In this document: piece by piece, positions 8,128 to 17,700 of the stretch | Layout of the letters: every line of letters begins with the position of its first letter | Position numbering within the stretch: position 1 is the stretch's first letter | Source of the DNA: Bacteroidota bacterium | GTDB lineage: Bacteria > Bacteroidota > Bacteroidia > Chitinophagales > Chitinophagaceae | Length of the DNA: 61,919 nt | NCBI GenBank assembly: GCA_013287475.1 | Contig: JABDDT010000010.1 | Span: 1-61,919, forward strand | Direction: 5' to 3' | The notes under the pieces: model-generated | Told to the model about the DNA's origin: nothing | What the model saw: only the letters and a program-made list of their open reading frames with translations | Databases searched by the model: none | Translations under genes and position numbers: made by a program

Positions 8128-9378
8128 ATGGGTGAAAATTTACACAATCATGTTGATAACCGCTTAAGGGAATCTCTCCTGCTGCATAAAACGAATCCTT
8201 CGGAAAATGTTTGGAATAAAATCGAAGATGAATTGGAAAAGGATGAGAAGAGAATAACAATCATCAGGTCCACCCGTTTTGTCACACTGGCCCTTTGTCT
8301 CATTATTTTTTCCGGCATCAGTATATTTAGATACTGGTCAGTCAAAAATGATAAACCTTATATTGCCAGACCTCTTCAAAACATTTCAATTAAAACTCCT
8401 CTTCACAACATTTCTGGTAAAACCGTAGTATCTGTCAAAAATCCTCCAACTATAATTACTAAACCGGAAAAGAATCTTATTTCAAAGCAGAATATTTTAT
8501 TGGAAATCCCTGACGAAGAATATACGATGGCGAATCTTCATTTTCCGGCGGTTCAGGGAAATGAAATGGAAATAAACAGGATTCATATGAATCAGGTTAA
8601 GCAATCAAATGATTTTGCGATTAAAGAAGAACTGCTTATTCATCAGGATAAAAAGAGCTTAGGGAAAAAGTTTTCCTTTACGCCTTATTTTTCACATGAA
8701 TTCGCGGGATATAATCCGGTAGATCACGACACAAGGGGTTCCAATGGAAAAGAAATAGACGTGCAGCAAAGGAATGTTTTTTCTGCTTCAGCAGGTGTTT
8801 ACTTCAATTTTAAAGTCAATAAAAATTGGACTATTCAATCGGGAGTCAGTTATTCCTGGGCTAATAGTTATTTGGATTCTTCAAAATCCTACGCAGTTAA
8901 AGATTATGAAGGGAATATTCAGTTTAAACTAAACACCAATACGGGGTATGGTTATCTGAAACCATCTTCTGTTGTTCCCCCAAATATTGGTGACAGCATC
9001 CTGACCGCTAAAACATACAGCCAGCTTCATTATTTAACCATCCCCCTCGTCCTATCCTATAATATTTCAATGAAAAGATTTTCATTGATGGTGGGCGGAG
9101 GTGTCACATTCAATATAAAAACCAGCGGCATGCTTGAAACTGAGACGTATGGACCCGGTTACCCTGAAAAAGAATATACTGTAAATATTCTCGGCCTTAA
9201 AAAAACAAATTTCGGTATGATACTGAAAGCGGATCTGCAATATCATATAAATTCCAGAATTGGAATCGATCTGATTCCTTCCTTCAAAAATACGCTGGGA
9301 CCTATAAACCTGCCGGGGGCCTTGTCCGCGTACCCGTATAATTTCGGCATTGGACTGGGAGTCAGTTACAGGCTTTGA
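8128..9378 (+). CDS. Membrane-anchored protein with C-terminal beta-barrel-like domain, putative anti-sigma partner
   Basis: A 416-residue protein. Residues 1-45 are charged and helical (RLRESLLLHKTNPSENVWN), as in cytoplasmic anti-sigma tails. A single transmembrane helix follows at about 50-70 (LALCLIIFSGISIF). Then comes a low-complexity linker and, from about residue 180, a strand-rich region (FTPYFSHEF, SASAGVYFNFKV, LTIPLVLSYNI, FGIGLGVSYRL) that looks like a PorT/OMP_b-brl domain with a typical terminal aromatic. The gene is six bases after the ECF sigma gene. A helical inner-membrane anchor and an outer-membrane-type barrel in one chain is an odd topology; it may be a periplasm-spanning signalling protein. 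Confidence 0.75.
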   Translation: MGENLHNHVDNRLRESLLLHKTNPSENVWNKIEDELEKDEKRITIIRSTRFVTLALCLIIFSGISIFRYWSVKNDKPYIARPLQNISIKTPLHNISGKTVVSVKNPPTIITKPEKNLISKQNILLEIPDEEYTMANLHFPAVQGNEMEINRIHMNQVKQSNDFAIKEELLIHQDKKSLGKKFSFTPYFSHEFAGYNPVDHDTRGSNGKEIDVQQRNVFSASAGVYFNFKVNKNWTIQSGVSYSWANSYLDSSKSYAVKDYEGNIQFKLNTNTGYGYLKPSSVVPPNIGDSILTAKTYSQLHYLTIPLVLSYNISMKRFSLMVGGGVTFNIKTSGMLETETYGPGYPEKEYTVNILGLKKTNFGMILKADLQYHINSRIGIDLIPSFKNTLGPINLPGALSAYPYNFGIGLGVSYRL

Positions 9379-9403
9379 TGCTTATACCGGTCTCATCTTT
9401 CTC

Positions 9404-10561
9404 CTATACATAGCTATGCATATATATTTTTTCAAATGCATCTACCGTTTTATGGATATCATGTTTATGCGAGAATTCCAGACTTTTCCTGCCCATATTT
9501 ATATATAACTCATCCTGGCTAATGATCTCATGGATACACTGAACAATCATATTAATATTTCCCGGTTTATATAAATAGCCGTTAACTTTGTCGCGCACCA
9601 ATTCTCCCAACGCACCAATATCTGCAGCAATTACCGGTAAACCGGAAGCCATTCCCTGCAGTGCACTAAGACTTAAGAGTTCCGCAATGCTGGATATAAT
9701 AAAACATCTGCTCAGTTTATATATATAGGGCAGGTCCTCATCCGAAACAAATCCGGTGAAAATTACCCTGTCTGATATACCCAGCTCCAATGCAAGTTGT
9801 TCAAGCCCCTGTTTTTTTATTCCCCGCCCGACAATAACAAAATAAAAATCTACTTTCTTTACCGCTATGGCGACTGCCTGAATAATTTCTTCAATATTCT
9901 TCTCCGGATCCAGCCTCCCTACAAATAATAGAACAGGTTTGTGGGGTATAGAATACTTTGCCCTGACTTCTTCCGTGTCCCCGGATGGATTAAATTTTTC
10001 AAGATCAATACCACTCGAGATTGAAATAACCTTAACATGTAATTTTGGTTTGATCAAACGAACAGCAGTTTCAGAAGGCGTCGTTACAAGAGACAGCTGA
10101 TTAAAAACTTTAGAAAATTGCGACCAGAAATAAGTTGAAAGTATTCGCTTCCACTTTTCAGAATGAATAAAGGAAGTCAGATTTTCTGTCATAAAATGAT
10201 TGGTCCCAATAATCGGGACTCCTGCCTTTTTATTCACTTTGACTACTGCTCTGGAGATAGAAAAATGGTCCTGCAAATGGATAATATCCGGATTAAAGTT
10301 TTTAAGAATCTTTTTTATCCTGTATTTAAGCAGAAATGGAATCGGAAAACGAACGTTTGGATAATGTAAAATTGGTAAAGATGGTAGTCCGTAAACATCC
10401 AGGTAATCAATTTTTTTTAGTGTGGAAAATAATGTTTCCGAAGGGGCAATAACCGCAACAATATGTCCTCTTTCCTGCAGCAGGGGTGCAAGCCGGCGTA
10501 CAAAATAATAAACACCGTTAAGCTGCGGGTAATATGTATCACAAACAAAGAGTATTCTCAT
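9404..10561 (-). CDS. Glycosyltransferase family 4, GT-B fold
   Basis: A 385-residue GT4 enzyme. The N-terminal domain starts MRILFVCDTYYPQLNGVYYF, with the conserved DIIHLQDHFSI and NHFMTENL motifs seen in lipid-linked GT4 members such as diacylglycerol glucosyltransferases and PimA-like enzymes. The C-terminal domain has LLFVGRLDPEKNIEEII and the donor-binding segment AELLSLSALQGMASGLP. In that segment the usual E-x7-E is E-x7-Q, an oddity. No signal peptide; likely peripheral on the inner membrane. It overlaps the DedA gene by four bases (ATGA), so both are translated together. Likely role: adding a sugar to a membrane lipid (inference). Confidence 0.85.
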   Translation of the reverse strand: MRILFVCDTYYPQLNGVYYFVRRLAPLLQERGHIVAVIAPSETLFSTLKKIDYLDVYGLPSLPILHYPNVRFPIPFLLKYRIKKILKNFNPDIIHLQDHFSISRAVVKVNKKAGVPIIGTNHFMTENLTSFIHSEKWKRILSTYFWSQFSKVFNQLSLVTTPSETAVRLIKPKLHVKVISISSGIDLEKFNPSGDTEEVRAKYSIPHKPVLLFVGRLDPEKNIEEIIQAVAIAVKKVDFYFVIVGRGIKKQGLEQLALELGISDRVIFTGFVSDEDLPYIYKLSRCFIISSIAELLSLSALQGMASGLPVIAADIGALGELVRDKVNGYLYKPGNINMIVQCIHEIISQDELYINMGRKSLEFSHKHDIHKTVDAFEKIYMHSYV

Positions 10562-11121
10562 ATTTTTTTAAGCAAAGACCGAATGGAAATAAATAAAATG
10601 ATTCCCAGGGCAGAAATAATAATTATGGAAGCAATTTTGTCGATGTAATGATTGATCTGCAGATATGCATTACCAAAAATTAATCCTGCGCCCAAATAAA
10701 AAACATATTGAATCAGAGATGCGATCAAACATACCCTGATGAATTTCCCATATGAAATCCTGGCATTCCCGGCCATGTAAATACCAGCCACACCAATGCC
10801 CAGCGTTATTTTCGATAAAAAAACAGTTCGCACAGGATTGGAATCAAAATAAATTCTTGCCTTCTCAATGCTTCGCGGACTTAAGCCAAGCCTCCAGGCA
10901 ATCTTCCTGATAAATTTGGGCATCCCCCACCGCCCCATAGAGTAGCAAATTGAATCGCCAATGAGATCTCCAAAAACTATTACCGGAAACACATAGAGAG
11001 GATTTAAAAAACCGTTGCTGCATAAAAACCCGGCAATTACTGCCAGTACCGGACCTTCCACAATCGCCAGAGGAAATAATACCAGGTATTTATAATGCGT
11101 TAATAAAGAAATTATATCCAT
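10558..11121 (-). CDS. DedA-family (VTT domain) membrane protein
   Basis: A 187-residue polytopic inner-membrane protein. The sequence has the DedA hallmarks: an N-terminal re-entrant region (PLAIVEGPVLAVIAGFL), FGDLIGDSICYSMGRWG, and FLSKITLGIGVAGIYMAG with a basic residue before the re-entrant loop. DedA proteins move polyprenyl phosphate or phospholipids across the membrane. It is translationally coupled to the GT4 gene downstream, which fits a lipid-carrier or glycolipid function. It follows the BamA-like barrel gene by 32 bases, so the three may be one operon. Confidence 0.85.
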   Translation of the reverse strand: MDIISLLTHYKYLVLFPLAIVEGPVLAVIAGFLCSNGFLNPLYVFPVIVFGDLIGDSICYSMGRWGMPKFIRKIAWRLGLSPRSIEKARIYFDSNPVRTVFLSKITLGIGVAGIYMAGNARISYGKFIRVCLIASLIQYVFYLGAGLIFGNAYLQINHYIDKIASIIIISALGIILFISIRSLLKKI

Positions 11122-11153
11122 AGCTAAAATAAAACCTGCTCAGCTTTTTTTAT

Positions 11154-12413
11154 TTAGAAAACTTCACCCAGATTGCCATAAAATCCCCGGGACCCGTTCG
11201 TTCCGATAGCGTAATCAATACAAACATTGGTATTTGAGAACTTATTAAATTTAAATCTCAGTCCCAACCCTGCCGCCGGTGAAATGACCTGAAATTTATT
11301 TGTTGTCATTTCAGAGAGGGATTCTGCGTTTGCAAAAACTACAGCTCCGAAAAGTCCGTTTTTTGTAATCCCAAATCTGAATTCTGCTTCCAGGTCAACC
11401 ATTTTCTTACCGATAAACCTGTCATAAATATATCCCCTTCCTGTATTATTATATGTATCCGTTCCTGTGCCGGGGAGATCCAGGTAAGGAGGGTTCCCAC
11501 TCAATGTAAATACATTGTAACTCCAGAATGCCAGAACATTATTATTGGGCATCCTAAAATATTTCCTCACATCTATAAGTACAGAATTCCAATTACTATT
11601 GCTGCCAAGATGTGTACTGTTTTGCAAGAAACTCAAATTGCAAAAAAAGCTGCCTCCTGGCGGATTAGCCGCATTTTTTCTGGAATCATATAATATATCC
11701 AGGGTTATTCCTGAAGATGTAGAAGTATTATAATAGCCATAAAGATCATAATCAGTTTTCCCGGGAGGTGGATTTATTTGGTTTATACCCCAATGATAAT
11801 CGAGCTGATAACCAATTCCTGCATATATATTTTCCCTGATCTTTTTTAATGCGGTCTCATAAAAACGGATGTACTTATAAGTAACAATATAACCGTCTGC
11901 CAGACTGGTATAACCTCCAAATCCATAAGTATCCTGAGGATAATTAAGATAGCGCCAGTCACCGATAAAAAAATATTTATTGGAATGTGTCCAGACAGAC
12001 GATTGAACCGGAAGTAGAAATTGGTTTTTTTGTGTAAACTTCACCGCCGCTAATACGATGGAAGTATTGGTTTGACCTTTCTTACTCGTCAGAAAAGAAC
12101 CGCTGGCAGCAACTCCGATGGTGAATCCTGTCGATAAAGTATATTCAAGAACCGGTCCGATTGAAGGGTATACTTTATTTACTTTAATGCCATTGCTATC
12201 CAGTCTGGTATCTGGATTTTTTCCTAGAATTTGGAAAATGATATCCACTAGATCCATTTGGCTCTTATAATATAACATATTGCCCTGCTTTAAAGCTGAA
12301 CTATCGGTGATAATACCAGAATTTATTTGAGCAGAAACAGACAAACCGATAAAGCAGAGAACTAAGCTTAATTGAGTTAAGGAAATATATTTTATAAACA
12401 ACCATCTTATCAT
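11154..12413 (-). CDS. BamA/TamA-family (surface antigen D15-like) outer-membrane barrel
   Basis: A 419-residue secreted protein: signal peptide to about residue 28 (SVSA), then a barrel of about 350 residues. The region near GPVLEYTLSTGFTIGVAAS, GGTFFCNLS-like strands (PPGGSFFCNLSFLQN), and AAGLGLRFKFNKFSNTNVCI matches the C-terminal bacterial surface antigen domain. There are no visible POTRA repeats, so it is a barrel-only short member rather than BamA itself. These are annotated as BamA/TamA-like and are of unknown role. It is likely first in the operon with DedA and GT4. Confidence 0.75.
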   Translation of the reverse strand: MIRWLFIKYISLTQLSLVLCFIGLSVSAQINSGIITDSSALKQGNMLYYKSQMDLVDIIFQILGKNPDTRLDSNGIKVNKVYPSIGPVLEYTLSTGFTIGVAASGSFLTSKKGQTNTSIVLAAVKFTQKNQFLLPVQSSVWTHSNKYFFIGDWRYLNYPQDTYGFGGYTSLADGYIVTYKYIRFYETALKKIRENIYAGIGYQLDYHWGINQINPPPGKTDYDLYGYYNTSTSSGITLDILYDSRKNAANPPGGSFFCNLSFLQNSTHLGSNSNWNSVLIDVRKYFRMPNNNVLAFWSYNVFTLSGNPPYLDLPGTGTDTYNNTGRGYIYDRFIGKKMVDLEAEFRFGITKNGLFGAVVFANAESLSEMTTNKFQVISPAAGLGLRFKFNKFSNTNVCIDYAIGTNGSRGFYGNLGEVF

Positions 12414-12639
12414 GTATTCATTTAACCCAAAAATTTAGCTGGTACAACCCAAGAATATTGCTAAAATTAAAAGAAAAAGATACCCGCTAAAGAATTATAT
12501 ATTTTTATACCCACCCAACCTTTTTGCAAAGTTCGTAATCCGAATGGATTCTGACTGATATAAATATATTTCCTAATAAGATAGTGGCCGACCCAACTTT
12601 TTTAAGACAATAAGCATCTATAAGGTAAGATGGGGTATC

Positions 12640-13377
12640 ATGTTCGAAAATTTTAAAACAACCATACCTTCAAAAAAAAATGTCTTTGCCGCTGAAGATA
12701 TCAACGTATTTGATAGAGAATTTTATATTGTCCTGACCCTGTTGGCAATTTCTTCCTTTCTGATATACATTCTCACCCGGTATATTTTTTTTCAAACTAA
12801 CAACCTGGTAGATTATAATGTATTCCTTCTGATCCGGCAAATGACAAACCCGACCGTTGTGAAAATAGCAAGGCTAGTAACAATACTTGGAACCGGTAAT
12901 TTTTTAATCCCTGCGTATATTTTAGTCCTCACCTATCTTTCAAAACAAAATTATGCATTGTTAGTCTATAAAATCTTCACTGCCGCCTTTGGTGGATTAC
13001 TATTAGGCTGGTTACTAAAATGGATATTTCACAGAAGCAGACCACTGGAGCATTTGGTAAGCGGAGCCGGCGGATATAGTTTTCCAAGCGGGCATGCGCT
13101 GGGAGGGTTTATTTTTTGTGGAATCATTATATATCTGATCTGGAAACTGAAATTCAGTTATTTTGTCCGGTGGGTCTGTACTGTCATTTTCTCAATTTTG
13201 GGTTTCTCTATAGGGATGTCCAGAATCTATTTACACGTACATTATGCAACGGATGTTCTGGGAGGTTTATTAATAGCCATCTGGTGGCTTTTGTTAATTC
13301 ACATTGTATTTAAAGTATTCTTTAAAAATTCTAATAATACAGTGAAAGACAAACTAAAAGCATATCAGGCTCTGTGA
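12640..13377 (+). CDS. PAP2-family membrane phosphatase
   Basis: A 245-residue polytopic enzyme with the complete PAP2 triad of motifs: KWIFHRSRP (K-x6-RP), SFPSGHALGG (PSGH) and MSRIYLHVHYATD (SR-x5-H-x3-D). The catalytic histidines are in the second and third. About six transmembrane helices are visible. These enzymes remove phosphate from lipid phosphates such as undecaprenyl diphosphate or phosphatidic acid on the periplasmic side. It is divergent from the BamA-like/DedA/GT4 group across 226 bases. Its 3' end overlaps the convergent DUF6526 gene by 13 bases. Confidence 0.92.
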   Translation: MFENFKTTIPSKKNVFAAEDINVFDREFYIVLTLLAISSFLIYILTRYIFFQTNNLVDYNVFLLIRQMTNPTVVKIARLVTILGTGNFLIPAYILVLTYLSKQNYALLVYKIFTAAFGGLLLGWLLKWIFHRSRPLEHLVSGAGGYSFPSGHALGGFIFCGIIIYLIWKLKFSYFVRWVCTVIFSILGFSIGMSRIYLHVHYATDVLGGLLIAIWWLLLIHIVFKVFFKNSNNTVKDKLKAYQAL

Positions 13378-13799
13378 TGATCGGAACGCCAATGTTGAAT
13401 CGCTTTTTTTATTTGATCATTGCTTAGATTTTCCCTCACAATACGATCCACCAAACCCACCATCTCATGGTCCGGAGCAAAGCGCAGAGCGATGATCTGG
13501 GATATCGTCAGCTTCTTATCCAATGGTTTACCCGTCAGGATATAATATCTCAGATTCTCTTCAGCCCTGATCGCCCGGTCCTGAACCTTGAGAGGGAATG
13601 TCCGGATTTTAGCAAAACTGATCGCAAAAGCCATAGCTATCATTAAAAACATGACAGCCTGCTGCCTGCTACCACCATGTGAATATGTATCAACCAGATT
13701 AATAACTGACTGGACAAACAGGTAGATGATAATTGCTAATAATATTATGTGAAAAAGAGGGTCAAGCTTCCGGTGGTTTTTGTAATTCTGTTCCTGCAT
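13365..13799 (-). CDS. DUF6526 family membrane protein
   Basis: A 144-residue protein with two N-terminal transmembrane helices (about residues 15-34 and 46-65) and a cytoplasmic C-terminal half containing RAIRAEENLRYYILTGKPLD and IIALRFAPDHEMVGLVD, the signature of DUF6526. It ends in a helical, charged tail (RENLSNDQIKKAIQHW). Function unknown; the family is common in Bacteroidota. It overlaps the PAP2 gene on the opposite strand by 13 bases. Confidence 0.8.
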   Translation of the reverse strand: MQEQNYKNHRKLDPLFHIILLAIIIYLFVQSVINLVDTYSHGGSRQQAVMFLMIAMAFAISFAKIRTFPLKVQDRAIRAEENLRYYILTGKPLDKKLTISQIIALRFAPDHEMVGLVDRIVRENLSNDQIKKAIQHWRSDHHRA

Positions 13800-13830
13800 G
13801 TGGTAAGTTTATTGGCTAACGGTTGATGGA

Positions 13831-14262
13831 TCAGGCCGATTTCATGATATCAGTATCACAATAGGAAAGTATTTTCCTGGCTGCATGTAAGATATCCTTG
13901 GATGATGTCGCTTTAGTAAGGTATTCGCTGGCACCGATGGCTAAGAATTCTTTTTTATCTTTTAATGAATTGGACGTGGAATAAATAATTTTAGGGATGT
14001 GCTGGTAGCGCTCGCTATTCTGTAAAAAAGCAAGGACCTGTTTGCCGTCCAATCCTGGCATATTATAATCAAGCACAATCACACATGGAAGCTCACTGTC
14101 ATCCATAACCGATAAAGATTCAATCAGTTCTTTTCCGTTGATTACAGTCTTTATATGATGGTTATCTGTCAGTTTCTGAAATGCTTCCGTTAATAATTCA
14201 CGGTCATCAGGATCATCGTCAGCCAGATATATTGTAGGTTTTGACGGGTGAGATTTTTTCAT
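13831..14262 (-). CDS. Single-domain response regulator (CheY/Rcp1 type)
   Basis: A 143-residue receiver. The start at 14262 (MKKSHPSKPTIYLADDDPDD) is preferred because the receiver domain begins there; the frame continues 67 codons further upstream to another ATG at 14463 but that extension resembles no domain. Acidic pocket DDDPDD, phosphoacceptor Asp in VIVLDYNMPGLDG, Thr/Ser in IIYSTS and conserved Lys in YLTKATSS are all present. No output domain, so it acts through protein contact. There is no adjacent kinase; the nearest is about 34 kb away in this window. Confidence 0.88.
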   Translation of the reverse strand: MKKSHPSKPTIYLADDDPDDRELLTEAFQKLTDNHHIKTVINGKELIESLSVMDDSELPCVIVLDYNMPGLDGKQVLAFLQNSERYQHIPKIIYSTSNSLKDKKEFLAIGASEYLTKATSSKDILHAARKILSYCDTDIMKSA

Positions 14263-14719
14263 AATTCCGGTCTTTTGTAATTTATTGTCACTCAGTAATT
14301 CTTTTCCGGGCTTCTCTATACGCAGCACTGTAATAACGATCTTTATATCGTCAAAGATTAAATAATTCTTTCCTGCTTTTAATACTATAAAAAACTGTGC
14401 CAACAACAACCCGATATCATTTATGCCGCATCTGGCAACGATAATCCCGTGTAAATTTTCCACATTCCCTTAACAAAGATAACAGGTTCAATGAAGAGGA
14501 GTTGGCATACAGTTCAGATACACAAACACGCATTGCAGCAAAAAGCCGGAAAACAAAAAAGAAAAAGAAATGAATGGCTTTCAGTCAGGGCTTCTTCTGA
14601 TAAGAGGCGTTTTCTACTAAGTGTAAACCCTTACCAGCACTGGCTAATATTCATTATTTATTTACCTTCTGCAATATACCCGGTACTAAGTCGTTCCGAA
14701 TACTTACGAACCATCATCC
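14263..14719. other. Intergenic stretch before the T9SS surface-protein gene
   Basis: This stretch of 457 bases lies between the response-regulator start and the T9SS gene, which are divergent. It must contain both promoters. Its left part is covered by the upstream reading-frame extension of the response regulator. No clear hairpin, repeat or Bacteroidota-type promoter (TAnnTTTG) could be picked out with confidence. A 78-codon frame beginning at 14491 has an unusually basic composition and looks non-coding. Confidence 0.4.
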
Positions 14720-17700
14720 ATGAATAAGCTATATGCGGGAGTCCTGCTTCTTCTTTCTGTATTCTTTTGTCAAAATTTAAAGGCTGCCCGATTCTGGATT
14801 TCAGCCTCATCATCCAACTGGAATAATACGGCCAACTGGTCAGCCATATCAGGCGGTGTAGGTGGCGCATCTGTTCCCGGTGTTGGAGACGATGTCAATT
14901 TCGATGGTTTTGGTTTAGGCAGTTGCACAATCGATATGGCTTTTTCAGTAAAAAGCTTCACGGTTGCCACCGGATATTCAGGCACGATCAGCCAGGGAAC
15001 GAATTCCATTACAACGGTCAATGCCGCCAGTTTTTCCGGCGGAACATTCACAGGTGGTTCAGCTAATATTACCATCGGCACCACTTTTACACTCAATGGA
15101 ACGGCATTTACATCCACCAGCGGAATCCTGGAAGTAGATGGAGCTACGGCTGCATTTACGGCAGCAGGCTTTGTGCACAACTCCGGAACGGTGAGGCTGA
15201 ACAGTTTTGGCGGACTTGCGCTGACAGGCATCAATCCCACTTTCTTTATATTGGAGTTTGTTGGCCGCGCGAACACCTATACTTTGTCTGGCACTGGTAA
15301 TATCACGGTCTTAAATAGTTTGAATCTAACGGGTACGCAGTTTTATAATATAATGACAGGTATCATCGATGTAAAAGGAAATATCAACAGTTCAAATACA
15401 GCGACGGGTAGCGGAGGTGATGCAACGATCAATATCAATGGAAACAGTGCTCAGACATTTACCGGAAGTACGACGGCTGGCGCCGGCGCGATTCCGCAGT
15501 TAAATATAAATACAACAGGAACGCTGGCGCTGGTAAATTTCCCTGCTGTCTCCAACAACTTTACCTATACCGCCGGAACAGTTAACCCGGGTACATCCAC
15601 TTTCTGTTTCACGCACGGAAATGTGGGCGCCTATTCAATCACCGGTACCCTGACATTCAACAGTATTTCATTCCCTGTCAACACCTCACTGTTAACCCTG
15701 ACGATTGCCAGCACCATTACTGCAACGGCAGACCTCACCATGGCAGGAGCAGGTAATCTTGTGCTGAATACAGGCTCGATCAATGTGAATGGAAATATTA
15801 TTTTGACGAATACCGGAAACGGAGGAGGTGGATCGGCGACAATCAATATCGTCGGGGCCGGTGCCGAAAACCTGGATGGAACAGCGATCACCGTTAACCA
15901 AAGTCGTTTACCCATTTTGAATATCAACAAACTCACCGGAACCCTTTCATTGCTCGGCAATATTTCATTCTCTGCGAATGTGACATACACGGCAGGTACG
16001 ATGGCACCGGGTACCTCCAACTGCTATGTCGTTAATAATTTAACTTTTACAGGAAGTTTTTCTTTATACAATCTATTTATCGAGCCAGCAGGAAATACAA
16101 CAGTGACTGTAGCAGCGGCCAGTGTGGTTACGGCCACTAATACGCTCGATCTGGAAAATGCCGGGAACCTGATCAACATCAACACCGGCACGATCGCAGT
16201 GCAGGGAAATATCATTGACAACAACACAAATATAACCGGTGGCGGCACCGGTACGATCCTTATCAACGGCGCCGGTGCACAGACAATCACCACTTCAGGT
16301 GTCATCGACCAGGGAAGGTTTCCGGCGGTGACGATCAGTAAACCCTCGGGTACACTTACGCTTCCAACGCTGATGACTGTCAGGGGAAACTGGACTTATA
16401 CGGCGGGCACCATCGATGCTACAACCAATAGCTCAACGGTGGTTTTTAATAACACCATGAATATAACGGGCACGCATACCCTGAATAATATCACATTCGA
16501 TGGCAGTAATAACTGGACTTTTACGACAGCTGTCGGTACAACGGTGACCGTACTTGGAAATATAAACATGATCGGTTCCAGCAATATCACCCTGAATACC
16601 GGAACGTATAACCTGGACGGCAATCTTGTATTAACAAATACAGGAGCGGGAGGCGGAACTTCGGATATCGCATTTGTTTCAGCTGTCAACCAATCTATCA
16701 TCAGCTCCTTATTGATAAACCAAAACTGTTTACCTGCTATTACAATCAATAAACCAGGTGGAACTCTTTTGTTTCCGTTACTCATTACAGTTAAGGGTAA
16801 TTGGACCTATACTGCCGGAACCCTGGATGTTACAACAAATAATTCAACGGTGGTATTTGCCAGCCCTTTGGGGAGCGGTGCCTTTGCGTTAACCGGCAGC
16901 CATTCCCTTAACAATGTAACGTTTGAAGGCAATAACAACAATACAGCCAATGTAAATACAGGAACCATCCTTACCGTAACCGGAACCCTGTCTACCATTG
17001 GAGCATTCAACGTTTTTATAAACACAACGATTACAGGTGCTACCGCCATCCAGGCACAGGGTAATATTTCGATTAATAATACCTCCGTTTCGGGTGGAGG
17101 TACGGGGCTGATACTGATCAATGGAGCGGGATCCCAGTTATTTTCCGGAAACTCTCCCGCCTCTCAGGGATTAATGCCTTTTATAACCATTCAGAAATCA
17201 ACAGGAGTTCTTACTATGAGCGGGATCATTTCAGAGAGCCGGGATTGGACTTATATCAGTGGAACGGTCGATGCAACAACAAATACAAGCAGCCTGGTTT
17301 TTGGTGGTAACAATCTCACGATTACAAGCGCAGGAATGAATTTTTATAATGTCACATTTTCTGCAAGTACCAGCACACTTGCAAATAATTTTTCTGTTAA
17401 TAACAATCTGTCCATTGGCGGACTTTCGGTTTTGGCTGCGGCTTCCAATACAATCAACCTCGGAGGGAAATGGACTAACTGGGGAACCCTGGGTTTTAAT
17501 GAAGCAACCAGCACGATAAATTTTAATGGGACTGCCCTTCAAACCATCACAACGCCGGGTGGTGAGAATTTTACAAATGTCATCGTCAATAATTCTGGTG
17601 CTGGTATTCAGTTAGAAAATAATGTACAGGTTGCAACAACATTAACTATGACGGCCGGTAATATTGATCTGAATACAAATTCCCTCACACTTGGACTCAC

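Noticed and set aside
14263-14463. 67-codon N-terminal extension of the response regulator
   Set aside because: The receiver domain begins at 14262; the extension shows no domain or signal sequence.
15631-16785. Long minus-strand frames inside the T9SS gene
   Set aside because: They mirror the repeats of the Thr/Asn-rich sense frame and give Val/Pro-rich nonsense.
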